Shown piece after piece: positions 6,772-13,042 of a DNA stretch of 13,042 bases; the stretch's first letter is position 1; each line of letters opens with the position of its first letter. The DNA comes from Thioalkalivibrio sp. (lineage in GTDB: Bacteria; Pseudomonadota; Gammaproteobacteria; Ectothiorhodospirales; Ectothiorhodospiraceae), in contig PWGH01000192.1 in NCBI GenBank assembly GCA_003555285.1, positions 1 to 13,042 of the forward strand, read 5' to 3'. The notes under the pieces were generated by a model that made no database searches, was not told the origin of the DNA, and was given only the letters and a program-made list of their open reading frames with translations. The translations under genes were made by a program, and so were the position numbers.

Positions 6772-8934
6772 ATGCACAGGCCAGGCAGCACGCACCTGCA
6801 ATCCGTCTCCACTCCGCTGCGGGAGGTCCCGATGCAACCGGCCGCGATGGACATTTGGGATCAGAAATACCGCCTGAAGAGTCAGGACGGTGCCATTCTC
6901 GATCGCGATATCGACGACACCTGGAAGCGGGTGGCGCGGGCGCTGGCCGACATCGAGCCGACGCCGGAACAGCGCGAGCAGTGGTACGCGCAGTTCCTCC
7001 GGGCCCTGCGCCATGGCGCGATCCCCGCCGGGCGCATCATCGCCAATGCCGGCGCCGAGGCCTACAAGCCGGCGACCTCGACGATCAACTGCACGGTCTC
7101 CGGCACCGTCCACGACGCGATGGACGATATCCTGGCCAAGTTGCACGAGGCCGGGATGACCCTGAAGTCGGGCTGCGGCATCGGCTATGAATTCAGCACC
7201 CTGCGCCCGCGCGGGGCCTACGTCTCCGGCGCCGGCGCCTACACCTCCGGGCCGCTGTCGTTCATGGACATCTACGACAAGATGTGTTTCACCATCTCCT
7301 CGGCCGGCGGCCGGCGCGGAGCGCAGATGGCGACCTTCGACATCGGCCACCCGGACGTGGTCGAGTTCATCCGGGCCAAACGCACCGATGGCGCGCTGCG
7401 CCAGTTCAACCTGTCGCTGCTGATCACCGCCGATTTCATGGCGGCGGTCCAGGATGGCGCCGACTGGCCGTTGGCCTTTCCGATCACCGAGGTCGAGGTG
7501 ACCCACGGCACCGTCGATCTGAACGACCCGGCGCAGGTGCTGTGGCGCGACTGGGCGAGCACCGACGGCTACCTGACCAACGACGCCGGCCAGGTTGCCT
7601 GCCGCATCTACAAGACCATTCCGGCGCGACGGCTCTGGGATGTGATCATGGCCTCCACCTACGACTACGCCGAGCCCGGCTTCATCCTGATCGACAAGGT
7701 CAACGAGATGAACAACAACTGGTGGTGCGAGGAGATTCGCGCGACCAACCCCTGCGGCGAGCAGCCGCTCCCGCCCTATGGCGCCTGTCTGCTCGGTTCG
7801 ATCAATCTCACCCGTTTCGTGGCGGATGCCTTCACCAAGAAGGCGCGTTTCGACTGGACCGCCTTCGGCGAGATCGTGCAGGTCTTCACCCGCATGCTCG
7901 ACAACGTGGTGGAGATCAACCGCCTGCCGCTATCCGAGCAGCGCGAGGAGATCCGGCGCAAGCGTCGCCACGGCATGGGCTACCTGGGGCTGGGTTCGAC
8001 CCTGACGCTGCTCGGCATGAAGTACGGCGACGACGAATCGCTCGCGTTCACCGAACGGGTGACCCGGGAGATGGCCTTGGCCGGCTGGCGCACCGGACTG
8101 GACCTCGCGCACGAGAAGGGGCCGGCCCCGATCATGGACGAGGAGTTCACGGTCACCGCGAAGATGCTGCGCCAGCGCCCGGAGATGGCGCAGGATGGCC
8201 TCGCGATCGGCGACCGGGTGCCGGGCCGGGTGCTGCACGCGCGTTACAGCCGGTACATGCAGCGGATTGCCGAGGTCGAACCGGAACTCGTCGACCAGAT
8301 CGCCACGCACGGGTGCCGCTTCACCCATCACAGCTCGATCGCCCCCACCGGCACCATTTCGCTGTCGTTGGCCAACAACGCGAGCAACGGCATCGAGCCG
8401 AGTTTCGCCCATCACTATGCACGCAACGTGATCCGCGCGAAGAAGAAGTCCAAGGAGAAGGTCGACGTCTTTTCCTATGAATTGCTGGCCTATCGCGAGC
8501 AGGTGAACCGCCGCGCGATGCCGGACTCGGCGGTGGCCGAGGAGCAGCTGCCGGACTACTTCATCACCACCGACGACATCAGTCCGAAGGCCCACGTCGA
8601 TGTGCAGGCGGCGGCGCAGAAGTGGATCGATTCGTCTATCTCCAAGACCGCAAACGTGCCCACCGACTACCCCTTCGACGCCTTCAAGGACATTTACCAC
8701 TACGCCTGGCAGCAGGGCCTGAAGGGCTGCACCACCTTCCGTTTCAACCCCGAGGCCTTTCAGGGGGTGCTGGTGAAGGAGAAGGACCTGGCCGGCACCA
8801 CCTACCGCTTCGTGCTCGAGGACGGAACGACGGTCGATGTGCCGGGCGACGAGGAGATCGAATACGACGGTGAGATGCACAATGCCGCCAATCTGTTCGA
8901 TGCGCTCAAGGAGGGAACCTATGGTCGCTGGTAA
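6772..8934 (+). CDS. nrdJa: Adenosylcobalamin-dependent (class II) ribonucleotide reductase, catalytic subunit
   Basis: A 720-residue catalytic half of class II ribonucleotide reductase, which makes deoxyribonucleotides with a radical started by adenosylcobalamin and works with or without oxygen. The N-terminal part has DIWDQKYRL (27-35). STINCTVSG carries the first redox Cys (C107). ATNPCGEQPLPPYGACLLGS carries N326, the thiyl-radical Cys C328, E330 and the second redox Cys C339. HHSSIAPTGTISL is the phosphate-binding loop and GLKGCTTFRFNPE lies near the C-terminus. The C-terminal reducing cysteines are missing and are supplied by the next gene, as in Pseudomonas NrdJa/NrdJb. Two starts are possible. 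ATG 6772 has GGAG 5 bases upstream. ATG 6832 has GGGAGG 5 bases upstream and would remove 20 poorly conserved residues. The gene lies just downstream of candidate NrdR boxes. Confidence 0.95.
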   Translation: MHRPGSTHLQSVSTPLREVPMQPAAMDIWDQKYRLKSQDGAILDRDIDDTWKRVARALADIEPTPEQREQWYAQFLRALRHGAIPAGRIIANAGAEAYKPATSTINCTVSGTVHDAMDDILAKLHEAGMTLKSGCGIGYEFSTLRPRGAYVSGAGAYTSGPLSFMDIYDKMCFTISSAGGRRGAQMATFDIGHPDVVEFIRAKRTDGALRQFNLSLLITADFMAAVQDGADWPLAFPITEVEVTHGTVDLNDPAQVLWRDWASTDGYLTNDAGQVACRIYKTIPARRLWDVIMASTYDYAEPGFILIDKVNEMNNNWWCEEIRATNPCGEQPLPPYGACLLGSINLTRFVADAFTKKARFDWTAFGEIVQVFTRMLDNVVEINRLPLSEQREEIRRKRRHGMGYLGLGSTLTLLGMKYGDDESLAFTERVTREMALAGWRTGLDLAHEKGPAPIMDEEFTVTAKMLRQRPEMAQDGLAIGDRVPGRVLHARYSRYMQRIAEVEPELVDQIATHGCRFTHHSSIAPTGTISLSLANNASNGIEPSFAHHYARNVIRAKKKSKEKVDVFSYELLAYREQVNRRAMPDSAVAEEQLPDYFITTDDISPKAHVDVQAAAQKWIDSSISKTANVPTDYPFDAFKDIYHYAWQQGLKGCTTFRFNPEAFQGVLVKEKDLAGTTYRFVLEDGTTVDVPGDEEIEYDGEMHNAANLFDALKEGTYGRW

Positions 8935-8966
8935 TGGCGGAACGGGCGCGGCAGCAGCGCCCGATT

Positions 8967-9014
8967 CCGGGTTCTCAAGCCGGTCATCGGGCCGGTCATC
9001 GGGCCGGTTTTCAG
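8967..9014 (-). repeat. Four 12-bp tandem units between nrdJa and nrdJb
   Basis: On the plus strand GCCGGTCATCGG occurs twice in perfect tandem (8979-8990, 8991-9002), flanked by diverged copies at 8967-8978 and 9003-9014. Read on the minus strand the units are CTGAAAACCGGC, CCGATGACCGGC (twice) and TTGAGAACCCGG, which fits a YYGANNACCSGS pattern. The array in the TonB receptor 5' region has the same unit form in the opposite orientation. Confidence 0.8.
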
Positions 9015-9044
9015 GTCTGTCTGGATCGCACGGGGGCACATGAG

Positions 9045-9782
9045 ATGGCCATAAAGATTGAACAGAAGATCGTCGGATACGAGGTCCTGAGCGAGGCACC
9101 GGCGCCTGCCATGAAGGAATCGTCCACCGCCGGTTCCTCCGCGACCGGGGCGGCGGCGGGCGGTACCCTGTCCGAAGACAACGTCGTGCACATGCACGAG
9201 AAGCTCGAGCGCCCGGAAATGCTGATGGGCTCGACCTACAAGATGAAGACCCCGCTCTCCGAGCATGCGCTGTACGTGACCATCAACGACTTCGTGCTGA
9301 ATCCCGGCACCGAGCACGAGGTACGGCGCCCCTTCGAGGTCTTCATCAACTCGAAGAACATGGACCATTTCCAGTGGATCGTCGCGCTGACGCGGATCAT
9401 CTCCGCGGTGTTCCGCAAGGGCGGGGACGTGACCTTCCTGGTCGAGGAACTGCGTTCGGTCTTCGACCCGCGCGGCGGGTATTTCAAGAAGGGCGGCAAG
9501 TACATGCCCTCGCTGGTGGCCGAGATCGGCGATGCCATCGACGGCCACATGCGCATGATCGGCCTGATCAAGGATGATGGCCTGGACGAGCACCAACGCC
9601 GGCATATCGCGGACAAACGGGCCCAGTTCGAGGCTGTACGCAACCCGGGCCTGACCGAAACCGAGCCCGGCGACCCCTTCCCGCCTGGCGCGCACCTGTG
9701 CAGCAAATGCCACACCAAGGCCGTGATCGTGATGGACGGCTGCCTGACCTGCCTGAATTGCGGGGAAAGCAAGTGTTCCTAG
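9045..9782 (+). CDS. nrdJb: Class II ribonucleotide reductase accessory/C-terminal subunit (TSCPD domain, Cys-rich tail)
   Basis: A 245-residue partner of the upstream reductase. Residues about 1-15 (MAIKIEQKIVGYEV) begin the NrdJb N-terminus, followed by an Ala/Ser/Gly-rich linker (18-42). The TSCPD domain spans about 62-175 (TPLSEHALYVTIND, FEVFINSKNMDHFQW, GGYFKKGGKYMPS). The C-terminal Cys cluster is C219, C222, C233, C236, C239 and C244. It resembles a zinc ribbon plus the redox-active pair that re-reduces the active-site cysteines of the catalytic chain. In many bacteria this is the tail of a single NrdJ chain; here it is a separate gene. ATG 9045 is chosen by homology, with GGGGG about 8 bases upstream. 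The same frame is open back to an ATG at 8934 that overlaps the nrdJa stop (TAATG), which could add 37 residues made partly of 12-bp repeats. Confidence 0.93.
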   Translation: MAIKIEQKIVGYEVLSEAPAPAMKESSTAGSSATGAAAGGTLSEDNVVHMHEKLERPEMLMGSTYKMKTPLSEHALYVTINDFVLNPGTEHEVRRPFEVFINSKNMDHFQWIVALTRIISAVFRKGGDVTFLVEELRSVFDPRGGYFKKGGKYMPSLVAEIGDAIDGHMRMIGLIKDDGLDEHQRRHIADKRAQFEAVRNPGLTETEPGDPFPPGAHLCSKCHTKAVIVMDGCLTCLNCGESKCS

Positions 9783-9888
9783 CGGCTGATGCATCGGCAC
9801 GCGGCTCCCGCAGGTAGACTGCAAGACACCGGTCCGAACGCCACGTTCCAGCAGACGGGTGCCCATACATGCCTGGAGGAGGCCCGCA

Positions 9889-10641
9889 ATGGATCCGACC
9901 CGATCGAATGCCCACGAAGCCTTCGCAGCGCTCGAGGATCTGGCGCGGATCGCCGTATCCGGTGAACGGCGGCTTCAGCGTCTGGAGCGCCTGTTTCGAT
10001 GGACCGCCGGCCTCTTTCTGCTGACGCTGGGCCTGCTCCTGTACGTACTGTCCCAGGCCCTGATGGTGGCACCGGCGCAGGCCCAGCTTCCGGCGCAGGC
10101 CCAGCTTCCGATGCAGGCCCAGCTTCCGATGCAGGGGCAGCTTCCGATGCAGGGGCAGCTTCCGATGCAGGGGCAGCTTCCGGCGCAGGGGCAGGCTCCG
10201 ATGCCGGGGCTGGTGCAGCTCCAGGGTCCGCGCGGTTGGCCGCACGGGCCTCCGGTGCTGGCGCCCCCGGCGATGCCGGCGGCCCCGGTCGCAGAGGCTC
10301 CGGGTCCGGTGGCGATGTTTCGCGACCGCATCGAGGCATTGCGCCACCATGCCGGTCAAGCGGCACTGGAGACGCTGGATCCCGGACATGCACTGGCGGT
10401 GATCCTGATGGATGTGCACGACGTCCTGCAGGAAACCCAAGGCATGCTTGCCGTGATGCCGCAGATGGGCGAGGACATGCGCTTCATTGCCGGCACCATG
10501 GAGTCGATGGACCGCAAGATGACCGGCGTGCCGGTGATGGCCGATGAAATGCGCCGGCTCAATGCCAACATCGACGTAATGACCACCTCGATCGATTCCA
10601 CCATGGGCCGGATGGGGCGCATGATGCCCTATGTGTGGTGA
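9889..10641 (+). CDS. Unrecognised single-pass membrane protein with hexapeptide repeats and a Met-rich coiled tail
   Basis: A 250-residue protein I do not recognise. ATG 9889 has AGGAGG (9877-9882) 6 bases upstream, an excellent site; the frame is open to 9859 but without a comparable signal. Residues 1-37 are a charged, probably cytoplasmic, helix. One transmembrane helix follows at about 38-58 (WTAGLFLLTLGLLLYVLSQA). Then come six tandem hexapeptides of the form LP(M/A)Q(A/G)Q at 67-102 and a Pro/Ala-rich linker to about 140. A helical region follows. The last 60 residues have 13 Met, many at 3-4-residue spacing (190, 193, 197, 204, 207, 211), which suggests a methionine-cored coiled coil. 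The C-terminus is likely periplasmic by the positive-inside rule (Arg cluster before the helix). It follows nrdJb by 106 bp. A scaffold, partner-binding or metal-binding role cannot be chosen from the sequence. Confidence 0.8.
   Translation: MDPTRSNAHEAFAALEDLARIAVSGERRLQRLERLFRWTAGLFLLTLGLLLYVLSQALMVAPAQAQLPAQAQLPMQAQLPMQGQLPMQGQLPMQGQLPAQGQAPMPGLVQLQGPRGWPHGPPVLAPPAMPAAPVAEAPGPVAMFRDRIEALRHHAGQAALETLDPGHALAVILMDVHDVLQETQGMLAVMPQMGEDMRFIAGTMESMDRKMTGVPVMADEMRRLNANIDVMTTSIDSTMGRMGRMMPYVW
10087..10194 (+). repeat. 18-bp tandem repeat, six units, inside the membrane-protein gene
   Basis: The consensus unit is CTTCCGATGCAGGGGCAG. Units 3-5 (10123-10176) are identical; units 1, 2 and 6 differ by GCG for ATG and/or CC for GG. 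Degenerate copies flank the array at 10069-10086 and 10195-10212. The period is 6 codons, so copy-number change would keep the frame and alter only the length of the periplasmic spacer. Confidence 0.92.
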
Positions 10642-10751
10642 GGCCCGTGCAGCCGAGGCGCATCCGGTTGACACCGGCGCACGCGCGTTGCCCAGTGCTC
10701 GTTCGGCGCTACGGGGCCCCAGCGCCGTCGGATGAACGGCGGCCCCAAGCG

Positions 10752-10871
10752 CTGAACGGCAGCCCGAAACGGAGCCCGAACGTGGACCTGACCGGGGGCT
10801 TGAACACAGGGCTGACCGCAGGCCTGAAGGTGAGCCTGACGTCGGTTTTGATCGTGGGTTTGATGGTCGGG
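10752..10871 (+). repeat. Degenerate 12-bp tandem repeat, ten units, spanning start and signal peptide of the TonB receptor gene
   Basis: Ten consecutive 12-base units each begin with YYGA: CTGAACGGCAGC, CCGAAACGGAGC, CCGAACGTGGAC, CTGACCGGGGGC, TTGAACACAGGG, CTGACCGCAGGC, CTGAAGGTGAGC, CTGACGTCGGTT, TTGATCGTGGGT and TTGATGGTCGGG. The period equals four codons and gives Leu every fourth residue in the reading frame of the receptor. The unit form resembles that of the array between nrdJa and nrdJb. Confidence 0.8.
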
Positions 10872-12899
10872 GCCTCGATCGGCTCGGTGTCCGCGCAGAC
10901 GGCGCTGGAGCCGATCGTGGTCACCGCGCCGCGGCTGGCCACACCTCTGAGCGATCTGCCGGCCGCGGTCGATATCATCGCGCCACAGGACGCGGTCCGG
11001 GCGCGCCAGGGCCTGCAGCTGGATGAGGCCCTGAACCGGATTCCCGGTGTCTTTGCGCAAAATCGCTACAACTTTGCGCAGGACGTGCGCCTGTCGATCC
11101 GGGGCTTCGGCGCCCGCGCGCCCTTCGGCATTCGCGGCCTGCGCATTCTGCAGGACGGCATTCCCGAGACCACACCCGACGGGCAGTCCCAGGTCGACGC
11201 GATCGATCTGCTCAACGTGCAGTCGATCCAGGTGCTGCGCGGCCCCAATGCCGCCTTGTACGGCAATGCCACTGGCGGCGTGGTGGCGATTCAGACCCGC
11301 GACGGCAGCGATCCGCGCGGCCACGGTGGTGGGGTGCTGGGCGGTTCGTTCGGATTCCAGCGCTGGGAGGCTGTGAGCGAAAAGCAGGGCGCATTTCACC
11401 GCTATTCGTTGACCGCGCACGACCTGCGCCTCGATGGCTACCGGGATCAGGCGCGTGCCGAAAAACGGCTGCTGCGGTTGCATTCGGCCCATGCCTTCGA
11501 GGCCGGCGATTTGAGCCTGCACCTGCGCTACCTCGACGCCCCGCGAACCGAGGACCCGGGCGCGCTCACCGCCGCCGAGCTGGCCGAGGATCGACGCGCA
11601 GCGGCGCCGCTCGCGCGGCGGCTGGACAGCACGCAGGAGGCCGAGCAGCGCACCGTCGGCCTGCAATGGCGTCAGCCCGCGGGAGCGGGCGAACTGCGCC
11701 TCGGAGCCTTCGCCACCCAGCGCGACTATGCCCAGCAGCTCCCGTTCTTCGGCAGCAGCCAAGTCGCCTACGAACGGGATTTCCACGGGCTGAACCTTGG
11801 CTACGAGCGGGACCTCGGCCCCACGCGGGCACTGCTGGGTCTGGATCTGGAGCGCCAGCGCGACGACCGTACGCGCCGCTGCATCAACGCCGCATTCGAG
11901 ACCTTGTGTGTGCTGCGGCGGCCGCCACCAGCGGAGGATCTGATCTTCGGCCCGCTGGCGCTGGACCAACGCGAGCGGGCGAACACCCGCGGCGTCTTCC
12001 TGCAGACCGATACCCTGCTCGGCTCCGACTGGAACCTGGGCCTGGGGGTGCGTCACGATCGCATCCGCTTTCGCATCGACGATCACTTGCAGCTTTTCGG
12101 CCAGGATCTCTCCGACCAGCGCCGCTTCGATGAGACCAGCGCGACCGCCGGGCTGATCCACCACTGGCAGCCCGGGCATCGGGTCTTCGCCAATGTCGCC
12201 ACCGCCTTCGAAACCCCCACCTTCACCGAATTCGCCAACCCCGCGGGCACCGGCGGCTTCAATCCGGAACTCGAGCCGCAGCGGGCGCGTAGCCTCGAAA
12301 TCGGGCTGCGTGGCGAGACGGGCACCCTGGGCTACGACCTGACCGCCTACGGCGCCCGGGTGCGCGACGAACTGGTTCCTTTCCAACTGGAGCCCGACGA
12401 CGGGCGAACCTATTACCGCAACGCCGCCCGCACCGCGCGCGAGGGCCTGGAACTCGGGCTCGATTTTCAGGTGACCCCCGAGTGGAGCCTGCGCAGCGCC
12501 CTGAGCCTGAACGACTTTCGCTACCGCGACTTCACCGATGGCAAGGGTGTGGTCCAGGATGGCAATCGCCTGCCCGGCCTGCCGCGTCAGCAGCTGTTCC
12601 TGGAGGCCGCCTGGGAACGCGGCCCGCGCTATGTGACCCTGGACGCCCTGCATACCGGTCACCGCTACGCCGACGACGCCAATACCGTGCGCGTCGACGC
12701 CCAGGAAGTGGTCAACCTGCGCTTCGGTCGGTACTGGGAACACCGTCGCTGGCGTGCCGAGGGCTTTGTCGCCGTCAACAACCTGCTCGATGCCCAAAAC
12801 ATCGACAACCTGCGCATCAACGCCAATTTTGGCCGCTACTTCGAAGCGGCCCCGGAACGCAACGTCTTCGCCGGCCTACGCCTCTACCACCGCCCCTGA
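10782..12899 (+). CDS. TonB-dependent outer-membrane receptor (probable ferric-siderophore type)
   Basis: A 705-residue outer-membrane beta-barrel transporter driven by TonB-ExbB-ExbD. The signal peptide spans about 1-38 (K16 in the n-region, then SLTSVLIVGLMVGASIGSVSA). A TonB-box-like segment EPIVVTAPR is at 43-51. The plug domain runs to about 170 and includes LNRIPGVFAQNRYNFAQDVR, SIRGFGARAPFGIRG, LQDGIPETTPDGQ and VLRGPNAALYGNATGG. The rest is barrel, ending ...FAGLRLYHRP, without the terminal aromatic residue usual for such barrels. C367 and C376 may form a loop disulfide. The pattern resembles FecA-like iron receptors more than BtuB, but the ligand is not proven. GTG 10782 is preferred: GGAG (10771-10774) sits 7 bases upstream and the start gives a normal signal peptide. 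The frame is open to GTG 10635 without homology. No Fur box or cobalamin riboswitch was recognised upstream. Confidence 0.9.
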   Translation: MDLTGGLNTGLTAGLKVSLTSVLIVGLMVGASIGSVSAQTALEPIVVTAPRLATPLSDLPAAVDIIAPQDAVRARQGLQLDEALNRIPGVFAQNRYNFAQDVRLSIRGFGARAPFGIRGLRILQDGIPETTPDGQSQVDAIDLLNVQSIQVLRGPNAALYGNATGGVVAIQTRDGSDPRGHGGGVLGGSFGFQRWEAVSEKQGAFHRYSLTAHDLRLDGYRDQARAEKRLLRLHSAHAFEAGDLSLHLRYLDAPRTEDPGALTAAELAEDRRAAAPLARRLDSTQEAEQRTVGLQWRQPAGAGELRLGAFATQRDYAQQLPFFGSSQVAYERDFHGLNLGYERDLGPTRALLGLDLERQRDDRTRRCINAAFETLCVLRRPPPAEDLIFGPLALDQRERANTRGVFLQTDTLLGSDWNLGLGVRHDRIRFRIDDHLQLFGQDLSDQRRFDETSATAGLIHHWQPGHRVFANVATAFETPTFTEFANPAGTGGFNPELEPQRARSLEIGLRGETGTLGYDLTAYGARVRDELVPFQLEPDDGRTYYRNAARTAREGLELGLDFQVTPEWSLRSALSLNDFRYRDFTDGKGVVQDGNRLPGLPRQQLFLEAAWERGPRYVTLDALHTGHRYADDANTVRVDAQEVVNLRFGRYWEHRRWRAEGFVAVNNLLDAQNIDNLRINANFGRYFEAAPERNVFAGLRLYHRP

Positions 12900-13042
12900 T
12901 CCCTGATTCCTTATCCCTTATCCCTAAACCTGGAACCTACGCACCCCGCTGGAACGCCGCAGGGCGCAGCCCTCACCCGGACACGCTCAAGCCATCCATG
13001 GGCGCTCGACGGCGGCCATCCGTGGCGTCGGGGACACGCCGC
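12900..13042 (-). repeat. Window-edge copy of the dispersed fold-back repeat, cut by the end of the window
   Basis: After the receptor stop there is a short AT-richer stretch with three TCCCTXA-like steps (about 12900-12928), then GC-rich sequence. Positions 12977-13020 read on the minus strand match 6512-6555 at 38 of 44 bases, including TCGAGCGC and an unbroken 15-base block CTTGAGCGTGTCCGG. AGGGCGCAGCCCT at 12961-12973 also occurs in the arm of the other inverted repeat (6139-6151). No gene is visible; the element continues beyond the window. Confidence 0.75.

Noticed and set aside
10668..10696. TTGACA at 10668 as a -35 of the TonB receptor gene
   Set aside because: No acceptable -10 lies 16-18 bp downstream (CCCAGT at the expected place).
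10642..10781. Cobalamin riboswitch linking the TonB receptor to the B12-dependent reductase
   Set aside because: I could not find a B12-box or the expected stem pattern, and the receptor plug resembles iron-siderophore receptors rather than BtuB.
10629..12797. 722-codon minus-strand frame opposite the TonB receptor
   Set aside because: It is a shadow frame from GC-rich codon bias with no recognisable domain. The plus-strand receptor reading is unambiguous.
12900..12930. Telomere-like or CRISPR-like short repeat (TTATCCCTTATCCCTAAACC)
   Set aside because: There are only two or three imperfect steps of about 7 bases, with no spacers and no extended array. It is probably a chance pyrimidine-rich stretch after the stop codon.

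Overview
The window is GC-rich DNA with dense coding, Gram-negative-type genes (periplasmic Cu/Zn superoxide dismutase, TonB-dependent receptor) and a class II ribonucleotide reductase split into nrdJa and nrdJb, as in Pseudomonas and related lineages. The desaturase also closely recalls Pseudomonas-type enzymes. I infer a gammaproteobacterium, possibly Chromatiales/Ectothiorhodospiraceae-like or pseudomonad-related. The genus is not determinable by eye. Most genes look like separate housekeeping or accessory transcription units rather than one operon.

Layout, left half. 1-132 is the C-terminal end of a PLP-dependent Cys/Met-metabolism enzyme (+). 244-867 is a class I SAM methyltransferase (+). 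1027-1593 is an exported Cu/Zn superoxide dismutase (+) in which one expected zinc-ligand His is Asp. Tail-to-tail with it, on the minus strand at about 1604-2111, lies a decayed exosortase gene: both ends are missing and two in-frame nonsense codons replace a probable Tyr and a probable Trp. After about 390 gene-less bases comes a membrane fatty acid desaturase (2502-3695, +, TTG start). It converges on a class II aldolase (3735-4379, -), which is divergent from a phosphomannomutase/phosphoglucomutase-family gene (4552-6084, +).

Middle. 6085-6771 is a repeat-rich intergenic region. It holds a perfect 33-bp inverted repeat followed by a T-run (terminator-like or REP-like), and then a separate 100-bp fold-back element whose core recurs in inverted orientation at the right edge of the window. 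Two NrdR-box-like sites 31 bp apart precede the ribonucleotide reductase genes nrdJa (6772-8934) and nrdJb (9045-9782). Together these would supply deoxyribonucleotides by an adenosylcobalamin-dependent, oxygen-independent route.

Right half. 9889-10641 encodes an unrecognised single-pass membrane protein with an 18-bp (hexapeptide) tandem repeat and a Met-rich coiled tail. 10782-12899 encodes a TonB-dependent outer-membrane receptor. Its signal-peptide region is made of a degenerate 12-bp tandem repeat, and a related 12-bp array sits in opposite orientation between nrdJa and nrdJb.

The most unusual signals are the exosortase remnant, the two repeat families (the fold-back element and the 12-bp unit), and the altered zinc site in the superoxide dismutase. 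I see no convincing new multi-gene system, rRNA, tRNA, CRISPR array or transposase gene.
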